This document shows positions 37,819-46,531 of a stretch of DNA of 64,000 bases, piece after piece. This DNA is from an uncultured Erythrobacter sp. (GTDB lineage: Bacteria; Pseudomonadota; Alphaproteobacteria; Sphingomonadales; Sphingomonadaceae). The notes beneath the pieces are model-generated. The model saw nothing but the letters and a program-made list of their open reading frames with translations. It searched no databases and was not told the DNA's origin. The position numbers and the translations under genes are program-made. Where the stretch lies: the NCBI GenBank assembly GCA_947488155.1, contig CANKYK010000001.1:1-64000 (forward strand), read 5' to 3'. How positions within the stretch are numbered: the stretch's first letter is position 1; the number at the start of each line of letters is the position of its first letter.

Positions 37819-38295
37819 ATGGACAAAAATATAGAACTTGATTCTCTTGATTGGGCAATTCTCGCGATTCTTCAGCGAGATAGCGCGCAGCCTATTCACG
37901 CCATAGGGGAAGCTGTGGGCCTCTCCACCAATCCGTGTTGGCGGCGTATCAAGCGAATGGAGGACGCGGGCATAATTGATCGTAGGGTTGCGCTGCTCAA
38001 CCCAGACAAGATTGGGCTCGGCACGACGGTGTTTGTCACGATCCGCATCAATCGCCATGATAGCGAATGGCTGAAGCTTTTTTCGCAAGGCGTCGCAGCA
38101 ATCGACGAGATAATTGAATGTCACCGGATGGCAGGCGACATCGACTATATGCTGGTTCTACAGGTTCGCGATATCGGTGACTATGATCGTATCTATCAGC
38201 GGTTGATCGCAAAGGTGCCGGGGTTGTCCGACGTTAGTGCCAGCTTCTCGATGGAACGTATTAAGCACGTCACCGCCCTGCCCCGCCCGGCCTAA
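37819..38295 (+). CDS. Lrp/AsnC-family transcriptional regulator
   Basis: The 158-residue protein has the N-terminal helix-turn-helix LDWAILAILQRDSAQPIHAI near residues 9-28 with LSTNPCWRRIKRMEDAGII near 37-55. A C-terminal RAM-type sensor domain includes HRMAGDIDYMLVLQVRDIGDYD near 104-125. The ATG at 37819 is preferred over an in-frame TTG at 37798. It may control neighbouring amino-acid or amide catabolism; no target site is apparent. Its stop overlaps the stop of the convergent hydrolase gene by 4 bases. Confidence 0.9.
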   Translation: MDKNIELDSLDWAILAILQRDSAQPIHAIGEAVGLSTNPCWRRIKRMEDAGIIDRRVALLNPDKIGLGTTVFVTIRINRHDSEWLKLFSQGVAAIDEIIECHRMAGDIDYMLVLQVRDIGDYDRIYQRLIAKVPGLSDVSASFSMERIKHVTALPRPA

Positions 38296-39083
38296 CCATT
38301 CAGGATCGCAAGCACCGCATTCGCAGTTACAGGAGCCGCTTCGTCCAGAACCGCACGGGTTATGTCGAGACGTTCCACCAGCTTTGCCCCTTGGATTAGA
38401 CCTGCCGCGCGGCGTGTTGCCTCAAGCAGGCCCGATTGCGACGCCAATACAGTGACATCGCCACCTACCCGAGCAAGACGATCCTCCAACGGGTAGCTGA
38501 AACCGGCATGGAAACCGGCATTCATCGCCTCACCATGGCGCAGTTGTTCTACAAACATAGCAAAACTGCGGCCCATCCCCTGGCTTTCGATCCTACGCAT
38601 AACGCCGCGCTCCCAAGCTGGGGCCAACGAAGACAAATCAGTCGTAAAACTAGGCGGTGTCCCATTGCTTTCCAGAAAACTTTTCCGTATGTCTGGCGCA
38701 AACCCTGGAACATCACACAACACCATTCGGCGAACCATGCCTGGAGCGATCAGTGACAGCTCTGTCGCGACTAACGTGCCCGTGTGAAATCCGAATAGGT
38801 CAACCGGCCCTGCCCCGCACAAGGACTTGATCACAGCGGCCATCGCTTTGGCGTAGTCATCGATGGATGCTTGCGCGGAGAAAGGATGAGATCCCCCGTG
38901 ACCCGGGAAATCGGGAGCGATCACTCGGCGATCTTTCGCCAGGTGCGGCAAGATATTGGTGAAGGCAAGCCCGCTAAAGGGCGCAGGATGCAAACAGATC
39001 AGAGGCGGAGCGCCCCCTTGCTCTCCCGCCTCACGGAAATGGATTTGGCCATCTGGCCCATTACGATAGCCGCAGGTAATCAT
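38292..39083 (-). CDS. Alpha/beta hydrolase with Thr in the nucleophile elbow
   Basis: The 263-residue protein has the family strands LICLHPAPFSGLAF near residues 29-42 and VIAPDFPGHGGSHPF near 54-68. At the nucleophile elbow it reads FGFHTGT (near 97-103), with Thr where Ser, Cys or Asp is normal. The hydrolase at 30842 has the matching sequence GFHSGG. It could be an inactive relative or use Thr. The ATG at 39083 overlaps the transporter stop (ATGA); the longer frame to 39323 is rejected. It is last in the operator 8 operon. Confidence 0.82.
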   Translation of the reverse strand: MITCGYRNGPDGQIHFREAGEQGGAPPLICLHPAPFSGLAFTNILPHLAKDRRVIAPDFPGHGGSHPFSAQASIDDYAKAMAAVIKSLCGAGPVDLFGFHTGTLVATELSLIAPGMVRRMVLCDVPGFAPDIRKSFLESNGTPPSFTTDLSSLAPAWERGVMRRIESQGMGRSFAMFVEQLRHGEAMNAGFHAGFSYPLEDRLARVGGDVTVLASQSGLLEATRRAAGLIQGAKLVERLDITRAVLDEAAPVTANAVLAILNG

Positions 39084-40141
39084 GTCAAGAATATTGCCAC
39101 AGCGAATGACAATGTGAAAGATACCAAAGTTGCCACGACCACCGGGGCTAGGGTTTTCCACCCCGCGTCCAGCAACAACTCCAGACGGGATCGCATCGCC
39201 GTGGCGGTCACCGCTAGCAGCAAGCACCCCTTGGACAGGTTGAGCGACGCTTCGGTTGCCTGATCCGGGACCGCGACGAAGCTGTTTACGATCACCACGA
39301 GGAAGAAGACGGGTATGAACCACGGCAGCGCGACCCGTTTTGCTGCTCCCTCTGCTTTGGGGTTACCAGTCCGCGTGATCCACCATGCGATCAATGCAAC
39401 CATCGGCGCCAGCATTGCCACGCGCGACAACTTTACCACGGTCGCGCTTGCCCCTGCTGCATCGCTATAACTGTACCCCCCGCCAATGGCCTGTGCCGCA
39501 TCATGCACGGATGCGCCGATCAGGAATCCCGCCTGCGCATCAGACAATCCAACCGATTGCGCGATCGCTGGGTATGTCGACATGGCGATAGCGCTAGCCA
39601 CAGCCACCCCAACAAGGGTGACGGAAAAGCGTGTCTGGTCCAACCGATCTTTCCCAATCACTCCGTACAAAGCAAGCGCGGCAGAGGCTCCGCAAATCGC
39701 GGTTGCGCCGCCGGCCAGAATACCAGTTTCGCGCTGTTCGCCGAGCACTCTTGCGGTCACCACTGCACTGGCAAAGGTAACAATCATCACCAACACCAAG
39801 CCGGCAAACGCAAGCCAGCCTAGCTCGGCAACCTGCGCAAATGTTACTTGCAGGCCAAGCAATACCAGTCCTGCCTGCAACAGGTAACGCGAAGCAAGAT
39901 CTAGCCCGGGCGCAGTCCGTTCGACCTCAGCTAGAAAGCTTAGGGCAAGCCCGATCAGAAGTCCGAGCAAAATGATCGGGAAGCCATAATGCTCCGCCAG
40001 CCATGCGGCCGCCAACGATGCCGTCCCGCATGCCGCAAGGCCTGGGAGGTAATCAAGGAAATGCAGCTTGGCCGTCGCTGGCGGTTCATAGAGCTCGCCA
40101 AAAAGATCGCCCGCATAAAAATCAGGCGTGCTCTGTTTCAT
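39080..40141 (-). CDS. YeiH/UPF0324-family membrane protein (putative anion exporter)
   Basis: A 353-residue protein with about ten transmembrane segments. The family signatures GGATAICGASAALALYG near residues 144-160 and GFLIGASVHDAAQAIGGG near 205-222 are present. Members are annotated as sulfate or sulfonate exporters, with little direct proof. In this operon it may export an inorganic or organic anion formed by the pathway. An ATGA overlap follows the MFS gene. Confidence 0.88.
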   Translation of the reverse strand: MKQSTPDFYAGDLFGELYEPPATAKLHFLDYLPGLAACGTASLAAAWLAEHYGFPIILLGLLIGLALSFLAEVERTAPGLDLASRYLLQAGLVLLGLQVTFAQVAELGWLAFAGLVLVMIVTFASAVVTARVLGEQRETGILAGGATAICGASAALALYGVIGKDRLDQTRFSVTLVGVAVASAIAMSTYPAIAQSVGLSDAQAGFLIGASVHDAAQAIGGGYSYSDAAGASATVVKLSRVAMLAPMVALIAWWITRTGNPKAEGAAKRVALPWFIPVFFLVVIVNSFVAVPDQATEASLNLSKGCLLLAVTATAMRSRLELLLDAGWKTLAPVVVATLVSFTLSFAVAIFLT

Positions 40142-41496
40142 CGGCCACTTCCATTGAGGCGGGCGATCTGGTCACCATAAAGCCGCCTTGTCATTGGCAT
40201 CATGGCGAGTGGGATAATCGCAAAGATGAATGGCACAGTAGCAACCGCTAGCCGTAACTCATCCTCCCCGAACACAAGGCTCGATAACTCACCCACCATA
40301 ATCGGACCGAGTGAACCGAACCAACTGATCGCGAGATAATACAGCGCAACGACTTGACCACGAATTTGAGCCGGCGTGATAACAAGCAAAGCCGTGACAC
40401 CGATTGCCGAGACGATGCCGATCCCCACAGTGTTGACACACAATATCAGGAAGGCCAGCTCAGCGCTGGGCATGAACATCGGCAAAGCTGCCGTTGGAAC
40501 CATGATGAAAAACCCGATATACATCAAACGCAAGGCCGCATCGGGAACCCCCTTAGTTGTCCAGCTGTCTGAAATCGTGCCCATCAACATCATGTTGAGC
40601 GGACCGATAATCAGCAACGCAATGCCATTGAAAGTCGCATAAGTTTGCGGCGACCATCCCCAAGTCCGCTCAAAAACCGGGGCAAGAAACCCTTGACTAT
40701 ACGCAATCGCAGTCATGCAACAGACGACCATCACGAAACCAAAATATAGCGCAAAATTATCAAAGATGTATCGGAACGCATCGGCAATCCCGTTTCCGGC
40801 AATTACGTCTTCGCTCGTTTGAGCAGGGCGTCTGATTGGTTCGCGAACGAAGAAGAACAGAGCCGCAAAAAACAGCCCCGGCAGGCCAACGACAATCAGG
40901 GTAAAACGCCACGGTTCCAACTCACCAAACAGCGGTAAGCTTTGGGTGCCGCTAGCCGCCGTCCAGGCGATGACCGCACCCGATAGCAGTGAAGCAAGCC
41001 CCGCTCCTATCGGTAGTGCACTCGAATAGAACGCAATCGGCTTACCGCGTTTTTCCGGCGGAAAACTGTCTCCAATCATCGAGAATGTAGCGGGGCTAAG
41101 TGTTGCCTCTCCCACGCCCACGCCCATGCGGGCAGTAAACAACTGAGCGAAGCTTTTCGCAGTGCCCGTTGCCACGGTGGCCGCCGACCACAGTGCCATG
41201 CCGATAGCGACAATCCACGTACGCCGCCCGCGGTCAATCATCCATCCCATGAAGATACCGACGAAACCATATACAATTGTGAAGGCAGACAGGAGCCAAC
41301 CAATCGCCCTGTCCGACAATCCAAACTCGGCCTTTATCGGCTCAATCAGCAAACCAAGAATATAGCGATCAACGAAGCTGAAGATATAGGCCAGAGTTAG
41401 CAGGACGACGAGCGTCCAGCCAGCAACGGCACTGGGGTAAGGCTTGTCCTCAGCGTTCACTTCTGCTCCATCTTGGGCAACTGCCTCAGCGCTCAC
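40138..41496 (-). CDS. MFS transporter
   Basis: The 452-residue protein has twelve predicted helices. The major-facilitator motif MGWMIDRGRRTW lies in the loop after the second helix (near residues 63-74), and GVGVGEATLSPATFSMIGD near 109-127 is typical of the spinster/ACS-like branch that carries organic acids and lipids. It probably takes the substrate or a breakdown product across the inner membrane, complementing the TonB receptor. The start is GTG at 41496 with a GTGA overlap. Confidence 0.92.
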   Translation of the reverse strand: MSAEAVAQDGAEVNAEDKPYPSAVAGWTLVVLLTLAYIFSFVDRYILGLLIEPIKAEFGLSDRAIGWLLSAFTIVYGFVGIFMGWMIDRGRRTWIVAIGMALWSAATVATGTAKSFAQLFTARMGVGVGEATLSPATFSMIGDSFPPEKRGKPIAFYSSALPIGAGLASLLSGAVIAWTAASGTQSLPLFGELEPWRFTLIVVGLPGLFFAALFFFVREPIRRPAQTSEDVIAGNGIADAFRYIFDNFALYFGFVMVVCCMTAIAYSQGFLAPVFERTWGWSPQTYATFNGIALLIIGPLNMMLMGTISDSWTTKGVPDAALRLMYIGFFIMVPTAALPMFMPSAELAFLILCVNTVGIGIVSAIGVTALLVITPAQIRGQVVALYYLAISWFGSLGPIMVGELSSLVFGEDELRLAVATVPFIFAIIPLAMMPMTRRLYGDQIARLNGSGR

Positions 41497-41948
41497 TCGC
41501 CGGCTCCCAAAATCTTGTAGATCACGACTAGATTGTCGTCGAAATCAACGATCCCAATCTCCCGGCCCACACGGCCATCACCGGTCTTGAGCACTTCCTC
41601 CTCATAGACCGTAAGGCCAAGATCTCGCGCACCAGCCATCACGGCGTCAGGGTCTTGTGTTTCCAACACGATGGCATTGCGGCGCGGATGTGGAACCGGC
41701 TCCAGCACAATTCCCTTAATCTCAGTCAAAGCCATCACACGTTGTTGGTTAGGCAGGCTAAGCGTAACGAAGCCAAGCGTCGCCTCTGTCGGAATGGCAA
41801 AGACGGGCCGTGAGTAACTGTCCGGATTGTCGCCCAAACGATACTCAACCTCAAAACCCAGCACCCCTTCGTAAAAGGTCAGTGCGCGGTCGAGATCGGC
41901 AACAACAAAATTGCCGCGTTGAAATCGGGCGGGAGGTTTGTCACTCAT
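41493..41948 (-). CDS. Single-domain VOC protein (151 aa)
   Basis: The protein has the VOC start VVADLDRALTFYEGVLGFEVEYRLG near residues 16-40 (shown here in two parts: DRALTFYEGVLGFEVEY and what precedes it) and ends with DFDDNLVVIYKILG. The ATG at 41948 overlaps the upstream oxidoreductase stop and follows AAGGAA. A lyase, isomerase or dioxygenase role is possible; no substrate is assigned. Confidence 0.85.
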   Translation of the reverse strand: MSDKPPARFQRGNFVVADLDRALTFYEGVLGFEVEYRLGDNPDSYSRPVFAIPTEATLGFVTLSLPNQQRVMALTEIKGIVLEPVPHPRRNAIVLETQDPDAVMAGARDLGLTVYEEEVLKTGDGRVGREIGIVDFDDNLVVIYKILGAGE

Positions 41949-43033
41949 AGCCATTCCTTAGGTTCGCCGCGTACGCTGCAGCATTGGACGCCCACATTGG
42001 CGCCGAAATAGAGATTCGCGAGGGCCCGTGGCATAGCGCCAAAACCCTCTTCGATATCTTGCACAGGTTTCAATCGGCCATCGGCAACCCAGCCTGCAAT
42101 GTCACCCATTACTTGATCCCATCGATCAATGTGATTGTAGACGAAGAAGCCCCGCATAACGCTGTCGGTTGCACGTAGGCGCGTGTAGTTGGATAGCATG
42201 AACGGTTCTTCACGGGTGTATTCGCTGATCGAACCGCACAATACAATGCGGGCATGCATGCGCAGACGTTCAAGACACGCCTCCAGTGTCTCCCCGCCGA
42301 CATTGTCGAAATAGAGATCGATACCATCGGCGCGCAGTTCATCTAGCTTCGCCTCGATATCGTCTGCCTTGTAATCGATCGCCGCACGGCAGCCATGCTC
42401 CCGGATGAAGGCGCATTTTTCTGCGCCTCCAGCAATGCCTACAACGTCGCAGCCGACCACATTTGTGGCCATTTGGCTGACCATTGAACCAACCCCGCCT
42501 GCGGCACCAGACAAGACCATTCGATCGCCTTCACGCGGATCACCGCAAGCGAACAAACCCGCATGCGCGGACAGGCCAGTCATCCCGAGAACGCCTGCTC
42601 CCAGTGCTGCAGGAAGACCGTTGTTCGGCATGCGAAAGAATTTTTCTTGCCGGGTCATCTTGCTGACCTTGTAGGTTTGCCAGCCGATCTGGCCCTGCAC
42701 GACTTCACCCTCTCGCCAATCCGGGTGACGCGATTTGACAACTTGCGCGACCCCGCGCCCGTGAATCACATCGCCCGGGCCAAGCGTGGCATCACCCGTC
42801 CGCGCTGTTCCTTGCATATAAAACCGCATAACCGGGGCCAGGCCGAGATAATGCGTGCGTAGCAGCACCTCGCCCTCCCCCGGCTCCGGGATTGGCTCCG
42901 CATGCCAGGCAAAATCATCGGGCACGACATTGCCTTGCGGCCGGTTCGCAATACGCCATTGATAATTGGCATCATCGTCTATGATGTGGTCCGCATGTGC
43001 ATCAAAGGCAGAAAGGACCGCCAAATGGCTCAC
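41945..43033 (-). CDS. NADP-dependent oxidoreductase, PTGR/curcumin-reductase-like MDR
   Basis: A 362-residue medium-chain reductase lacking zinc ligands. Characteristic blocks are GVLGMTGLSAHAGLF near residues 147-161, the cofactor loop SGAAGGVGSMVSQMA near 174-188, DLYFDNVGGETLEA near 239-252 and IVLCGSISEYT near 263-273. It reduces an activated double bond. The GTG at 43033 overlaps the VOC stop (GTGA). Confidence 0.9.
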   Translation of the reverse strand: MSHLAVLSAFDAHADHIIDDDANYQWRIANRPQGNVVPDDFAWHAEPIPEPGEGEVLLRTHYLGLAPVMRFYMQGTARTGDATLGPGDVIHGRGVAQVVKSRHPDWREGEVVQGQIGWQTYKVSKMTRQEKFFRMPNNGLPAALGAGVLGMTGLSAHAGLFACGDPREGDRMVLSGAAGGVGSMVSQMATNVVGCDVVGIAGGAEKCAFIREHGCRAAIDYKADDIEAKLDELRADGIDLYFDNVGGETLEACLERLRMHARIVLCGSISEYTREEPFMLSNYTRLRATDSVMRGFFVYNHIDRWDQVMGDIAGWVADGRLKPVQDIEEGFGAMPRALANLYFGANVGVQCCSVRGEPKEWL

Positions 43034-43509
43034 CCTTCATGCACTCGCACCAATTGATTTACCTCAAAGAAATAACCGTCCAGATCCCACAAACTTGCGC
43101 CGACCATGTCCTTGACCTTGCCGTCTACGCCGGTAACCGACCAATCATTGGGTTCGGCATGAATGCGCGATCCATGGGCTCTGGCCCGTTCAATCGTAGC
43201 GCGGCAATCCTCGGCAGCGACAACGAAAACCGGGCTGCCGAAAGCGATCTCTGTCGGAACTTCAGATGGAATATCCGTCCGCTTGGGGTCAACCCATTCC
43301 AGCAGGCCGATCATGCCAATCGTGTCGTGTTCTGCCTGCATAATAATCAGGCGGGTCTGATCGCCCTTGCTACCGGCTGCAAGCTGGTTGCCCGACAATG
43401 TGAACGGCACATCCATCCAGCGTTTCATGCCGAGCACGTTCTCATACCAATCTGCTGCCTTGTCGGCATCACGCACCATCAATGTGGTCCGCTTTATAAT
43501 ATCAACCAT
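43030..43509 (-). CDS. Single-domain VOC protein (159 aa)
   Basis: The protein shows the VOC pattern LMVRDADKAADWYENVLG near residues 11-28 and ends WDLDGYFFEVNQL. The ATG at 43509 overlaps the DUF1330 gene end by 8 bases. Its domain layout matches the VOC lipoprotein at 36831-37448, without the signal. Confidence 0.85.
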   Translation of the reverse strand: MVDIIKRTTLMVRDADKAADWYENVLGMKRWMDVPFTLSGNQLAAGSKGDQTRLIIMQAEHDTIGMIGLLEWVDPKRTDIPSEVPTEIAFGSPVFVVAAEDCRATIERARAHGSRIHAEPNDWSVTGVDGKVKDMVGASLWDLDGYFFEVNQLVRVHEG

Positions 43510-43819
43510 TGAGCGCATCCTTAATGCTTGCTGCCTCGATCAACAGCACCTGACAATCAGCTATTCCTTCGCGAAGCTTCTTCGCTTCGCCATATTCCGG
43601 GCTGTCCCAAAATGCTTTGGCCGCAGCCCTGTCAGGCCATTCGGAAATAACCATCGAGGCCCCGTCCCCAAAATCTCCTTCAAGCAATTCTGCTCCAGGC
43701 CCGCGTAGGATATATTTACCGCCGAACTTTGCGACCAGCGCGCCGGCAGTCGCACCGTAACCTTCAATGAAGGCATCTCGATCAGCGATCTTTGCGGTAA
43801 CGATCATGTAAGCAGGCAC
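43502..43819 (-). CDS. DUF1330 family protein (105 aa)
   Basis: A small dimeric ferredoxin-like-fold protein with MPAYMIVTAKIADRDAF at the start, KYILRGPGAELLEGDF near residues 35-50 and EWPDRAAAKAFWDSPEY near 60-76, all typical of DUF1330. The GTG start is preceded by GGAG. No reaction is known for the family. Confidence 0.88.
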   Translation of the reverse strand: MPAYMIVTAKIADRDAFIEGYGATAGALVAKFGGKYILRGPGAELLEGDFGDGASMVISEWPDRAAAKAFWDSPEYGEAKKLREGIADCQVLLIEAASIKDALNG

Positions 43820-43828
43820 AGAATTCTC

Positions 43829-43972
43829 CTATTTCAGCCAGCGCGTCTTTTCGCGCAGATAGCATCCAGCATCCTTAGTATCGGTGGCCCGAATATCGAG
43901 CGCCCCATAATTGCCTGTCGCAACGCGCAGCATTATCTCAGCGCTTGCTCTGCGCAATGTTCGCCAATCCAA
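43829..43972 (-). CDS. Small protein of 47 aa between operon genes, unrecognised
   Basis: The frame starts at TTG 43972 with GGAG 6 bases upstream and ends with TAG at 43829-43831. It fills the gap between the membrane-protein gene and the DUF1330 gene in the same direction, and its stop adjoins the ribosome site of the next gene. The product begins MDWRTLRRAS and ends YLREKTRWLK. The spacing and ribosome site favour a real gene, but it could also be the tail of a decayed one. Confidence 0.45.
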   Translation of the reverse strand: MDWRTLRRASAEIMLRVATGNYGALDIRATDTKDAGCYLREKTRWLK

Positions 43973-43994
43973 AGTTGCTCCTTGGGACCATGCC

Positions 43995-44687
43995 TTAGAA
44001 CGGCTTCACCGCGCCCAGGAAACACACGCTCGCGATGGTTATCCAATAGATATACGCAGAGATCCGCGCTTGGCCGATTTCCCGTGCCAGTGCTGCCTCC
44101 TGCTCTGCGTCAGGCCCCATTGCGAGAATCCTGAATCGCTCGGTCCAACGCCGCATGACCAGGCGAAGAAACAAACCAATGCAAAGGGCAAAAGCATACA
44201 TAATCATTTTGGCCGGATACCAGTGATTTCCCTCACCCACCTCAATCGGGCCGTAGCCACTCAGCGCCATCACACCGAACAGTACGAGAGCTGCGATCAG
44301 AGGGTAGCGCAGCAATTCTTCTGTCCGAGAGATTTTGACGCCAATATCTGTCTCACGCTTGATGAAGGCCCCCCAGGTCATCCCCAGCCATGCTGCGAAG
44401 AAGAGCCACATCCACCAGACACCCGATCCATCGAGCATCGGCACAAAACCGAAGAGCTTGCCCATATGCAGCCCGAGCGGGAGCAACAGAACAATGCCCG
44501 TGCGTGCGAGAATATCGATGCGATAGGCCGTTTCCATATGCCGCTTGCGCTCTTCGAGCGACAACGCCGGGTTCGTCACATGATAACTGGTCTGAAAGAC
44601 ACCCCACTCACCGCCGAGCCAATAGACCATGGCCAGAATATGCACCCAGCGCAAAATGCTAAGCTCGTGCAATTCCAAGAATTCCAT
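43995..44687 (-). CDS. Multi-pass membrane protein (CopD/DUF2269-like, copy 2)
   Basis: The 230-residue product has about six helices, starting LRWVHILAMVYWLGGEWGVF near residues 12-31 and ending ASVCFLGAVKPF. It shares the first-helix His, the LGG/LGA-GVF pattern and the LGxVKP end with the membrane protein at 24090-24773. The ATG at 44687 has GGGAGGGGAA directly upstream. It may serve in membrane electron transfer for the pathway; that is inference. Confidence 0.75.
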   Translation of the reverse strand: MEFLELHELSILRWVHILAMVYWLGGEWGVFQTSYHVTNPALSLEERKRHMETAYRIDILARTGIVLLLPLGLHMGKLFGFVPMLDGSGVWWMWLFFAAWLGMTWGAFIKRETDIGVKISRTEELLRYPLIAALVLFGVMALSGYGPIEVGEGNHWYPAKMIMYAFALCIGLFLRLVMRRWTERFRILAMGPDAEQEAALAREIGQARISAYIYWITIASVCFLGAVKPF

Positions 44688-44721
44688 TTCCCCTCCCATT
44701 CGCAGCAGACTGCTGGTTCAG

Positions 44722-45084
44722 TTAGCTCTTTGACAGCCGATCCACGATCTCCATGATTGGCGGATCTTCAGCCTCCATCGCTTCGACTTCTTGCTGGAAG
44801 CCGCGCATAATCCGAGAGACATATGCCTTCGTTGCTAGCCCGCGTTCTTCACCTTCTTCGCGTGTAGGCATGAAAGTCTCAACGTCTTCACGGCTCAGCG
44901 AGCCGTTCTTTTCAAGGAGTCGCTCAACCGTGTCTTGCCGTTCACGCAGAGCGGAAACTTCAGCGGCCAAAGCGAACACAACGGAATAGAGGCGATCTAG
45001 CGCGGGGTCCTCAAAATACTCAGGACGTTTGCCTTTGGCTCGGCGCCCCGATGCGAGGACCCAGTCGAAATCTTCATTGTTCAT
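44722..45084 (-). CDS. Uncharacterised cytoplasmic protein with coiled-coil segment (120 aa)
   Basis: I recognise no family. The sequence is polar and acidic. Its heptad-like stretch near residues 30-62 (VVFALAAEVSALRERQ and the residues after it) suggests a coiled coil. Its start overlaps the end of the methyltransferase gene (ATGA), so the two are coupled and may form a complex. Confidence 0.7.
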   Translation of the reverse strand: MNNEDFDWVLASGRRAKGKRPEYFEDPALDRLYSVVFALAAEVSALRERQDTVERLLEKNGSLSREDVETFMPTREEGEERGLATKAYVSRIMRGFQQEVEAMEAEDPPIMEIVDRLSKS

Positions 45085-46295
45085 GCTGCAACCGCCTGCG
45101 TCTCGCCTTTCCAGGCGCCATAAGCATTCCAGATCGCAGCGCGACCGAAATCTTCTTCACCCTCGTCAGGAGACGGCGGAAAAATCTCTGGATCGACTAC
45201 GGCGCGAACACCGACCGTGAATTGGTTTTCGCGATCAAAGCCTGCTTCAGCCATCACCTGCTTAAGGTCCTGCGAGTGCATCGCGGTCCAGAAAGGCTCG
45301 TTGTTATTAAAGGCGTCCCAATCGCGCATGAACTGCTCGAACAAGGGCATTTCATCAGAGTATTGAGGTTGTTCAATGTGGAAGATCAGGCCGCCTGGCG
45401 CGAGCACACGATGGGCCTCGGCCAAAAGCTTTGGCATCGCCTTGGCGGACAGCTCGTGCAGGAACATAGTGGTTTGCACCCAGTCAAAATGACCGTCAGT
45501 CCAACGCGATAAATCCTCGCCAGATGCCTGGACAAATTTGATGTTTGTCACACCCATCGAGGCCGCACGAGCCGCCGCATATCGCAGGCTCGCGCCAGCA
45601 GTGTCGATGGCGATAACCTCTGCATCAGGATAAGCCAGCGCAATTGGCACGGCATTGTGACCAACGGTACAGCCAATATCCAGAATCCGCTTAGGCGACC
45701 AATCAGGACGCTCTTTCTTGGCCCATTCAACAACGGCCTGCCCACCGCCATCGTTAAGTCCGCCAAGCGCGCCACCCGTTGTCGCAAACAGGCCAACATC
45801 ATAATTGGCACCCATCGTCACGTCGCTAGGCACTTCTTCGCTGTGATAACCACCCGGCTGACAATGAATGTCTACCGCAGTCTGGTAGTGTGGTTGCTCA
45901 ATAGCCGGGTCGAGCTCAAGCATATTGGAATGCTCATTATACTGCCTAGCTAGCGCATTGAGTTCATCAATCTGGCGAAGCACGATCTGGCGGCCATTAT
46001 GTTGTCGCATCTCCATCGAATTGCGTTTCAACGCAGACCATGTTCGGTGCCAGCCATTCTGATTCATTGCATCGCGGATCTCATAGCGATGCTCTGGATC
46101 TCGGCCATGCTCTGCGCGGAACGAGGGCAAGGCACGCTTTTCATAGGCCAGCTTGTTACCTGCCCCGATGGCACCGGAGACATAACGATTGAAATGAGTG
46201 AGGAAATTGAAGCGCGCAGCTTCGTCATGCTGAGGCTTAGGCAGCATAGGATGACGAGTTAGAGCGGTATAAGGGGGCGGCAGATCGGAAGACAT
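45081..46295 (-). CDS. SAM-dependent class I methyltransferase
   Basis: The 404-residue protein has a long N-terminal extension of about 200 residues. A Rossmann methyltransferase domain follows: RILDIGCTVGHNAVPIALAYP near residues 216-236 (written here as motif I, DIGCTVGHN), EVIAIDTAG near 239, and HRVLAPGGLIFHIEQPQ near 306-322. The substrate is unknown; methylation or demethylation of the pathway substrate is possible. It is first in the eleven-gene operon driven from operator 8. Confidence 0.87.
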   Translation of the reverse strand: MSSDLPPPYTALTRHPMLPKPQHDEAARFNFLTHFNRYVSGAIGAGNKLAYEKRALPSFRAEHGRDPEHRYEIRDAMNQNGWHRTWSALKRNSMEMRQHNGRQIVLRQIDELNALARQYNEHSNMLELDPAIEQPHYQTAVDIHCQPGGYHSEEVPSDVTMGANYDVGLFATTGGALGGLNDGGGQAVVEWAKKERPDWSPKRILDIGCTVGHNAVPIALAYPDAEVIAIDTAGASLRYAAARAASMGVTNIKFVQASGEDLSRWTDGHFDWVQTTMFLHELSAKAMPKLLAEAHRVLAPGGLIFHIEQPQYSDEMPLFEQFMRDWDAFNNNEPFWTAMHSQDLKQVMAEAGFDRENQFTVGVRAVVDPEIFPPSPDEGEEDFGRAAIWNAYGAWKGETQAVAA

Positions 46296-46313
46296 CTTTT
46301 GATCCTAAATAAT

Positions 46314-46325
46314 TTGTCCGGACAA
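46314..46325. promoter_or_regulatory. Operator 8, TTGTCCGGACAA
   Basis: It is symmetric over 18 bases (46311-46328) and lies 15 bases upstream of the methyltransferase start. It is the right-most copy and marks the edge of the catabolic region. The remaining 200 bases before the riboflavin gene contain no further copy. Confidence 0.88.
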
Positions 46326-46502
46326 ATTTGAAGCAAGCTCTTCTGGCTGTCAACGCCTCAATAGACAGAAAACGCACGAAACCGAATTCGGTTTTTGAAA
46401 TTCATCACTGATCCCAGGCAAAGAATATCGTCGCTCGTGTGTGGATGCGGATTTTCGATCGGGGTCGCAGCGATTAGGCAAAGACAGATAGTAGAGTTTG
46501 CA

Positions 46503-46520
46503 ATCACATTGAAATGTGAT
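46503..46520. promoter_or_regulatory. Palindrome just upstream of HTH-RibBX
   Basis: ATCACATT and AATGTGAT face each other across GA, centred 20 bases before the ATG at 46532. It is unlike the GntR-type operators. Its place suggests an operator for the downstream gene, whose product has an N-terminal helix-turn-helix; self-repression is a plausible inference. Confidence 0.5.
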
Positions 46521-46531
46521 ACCTTGCAGAT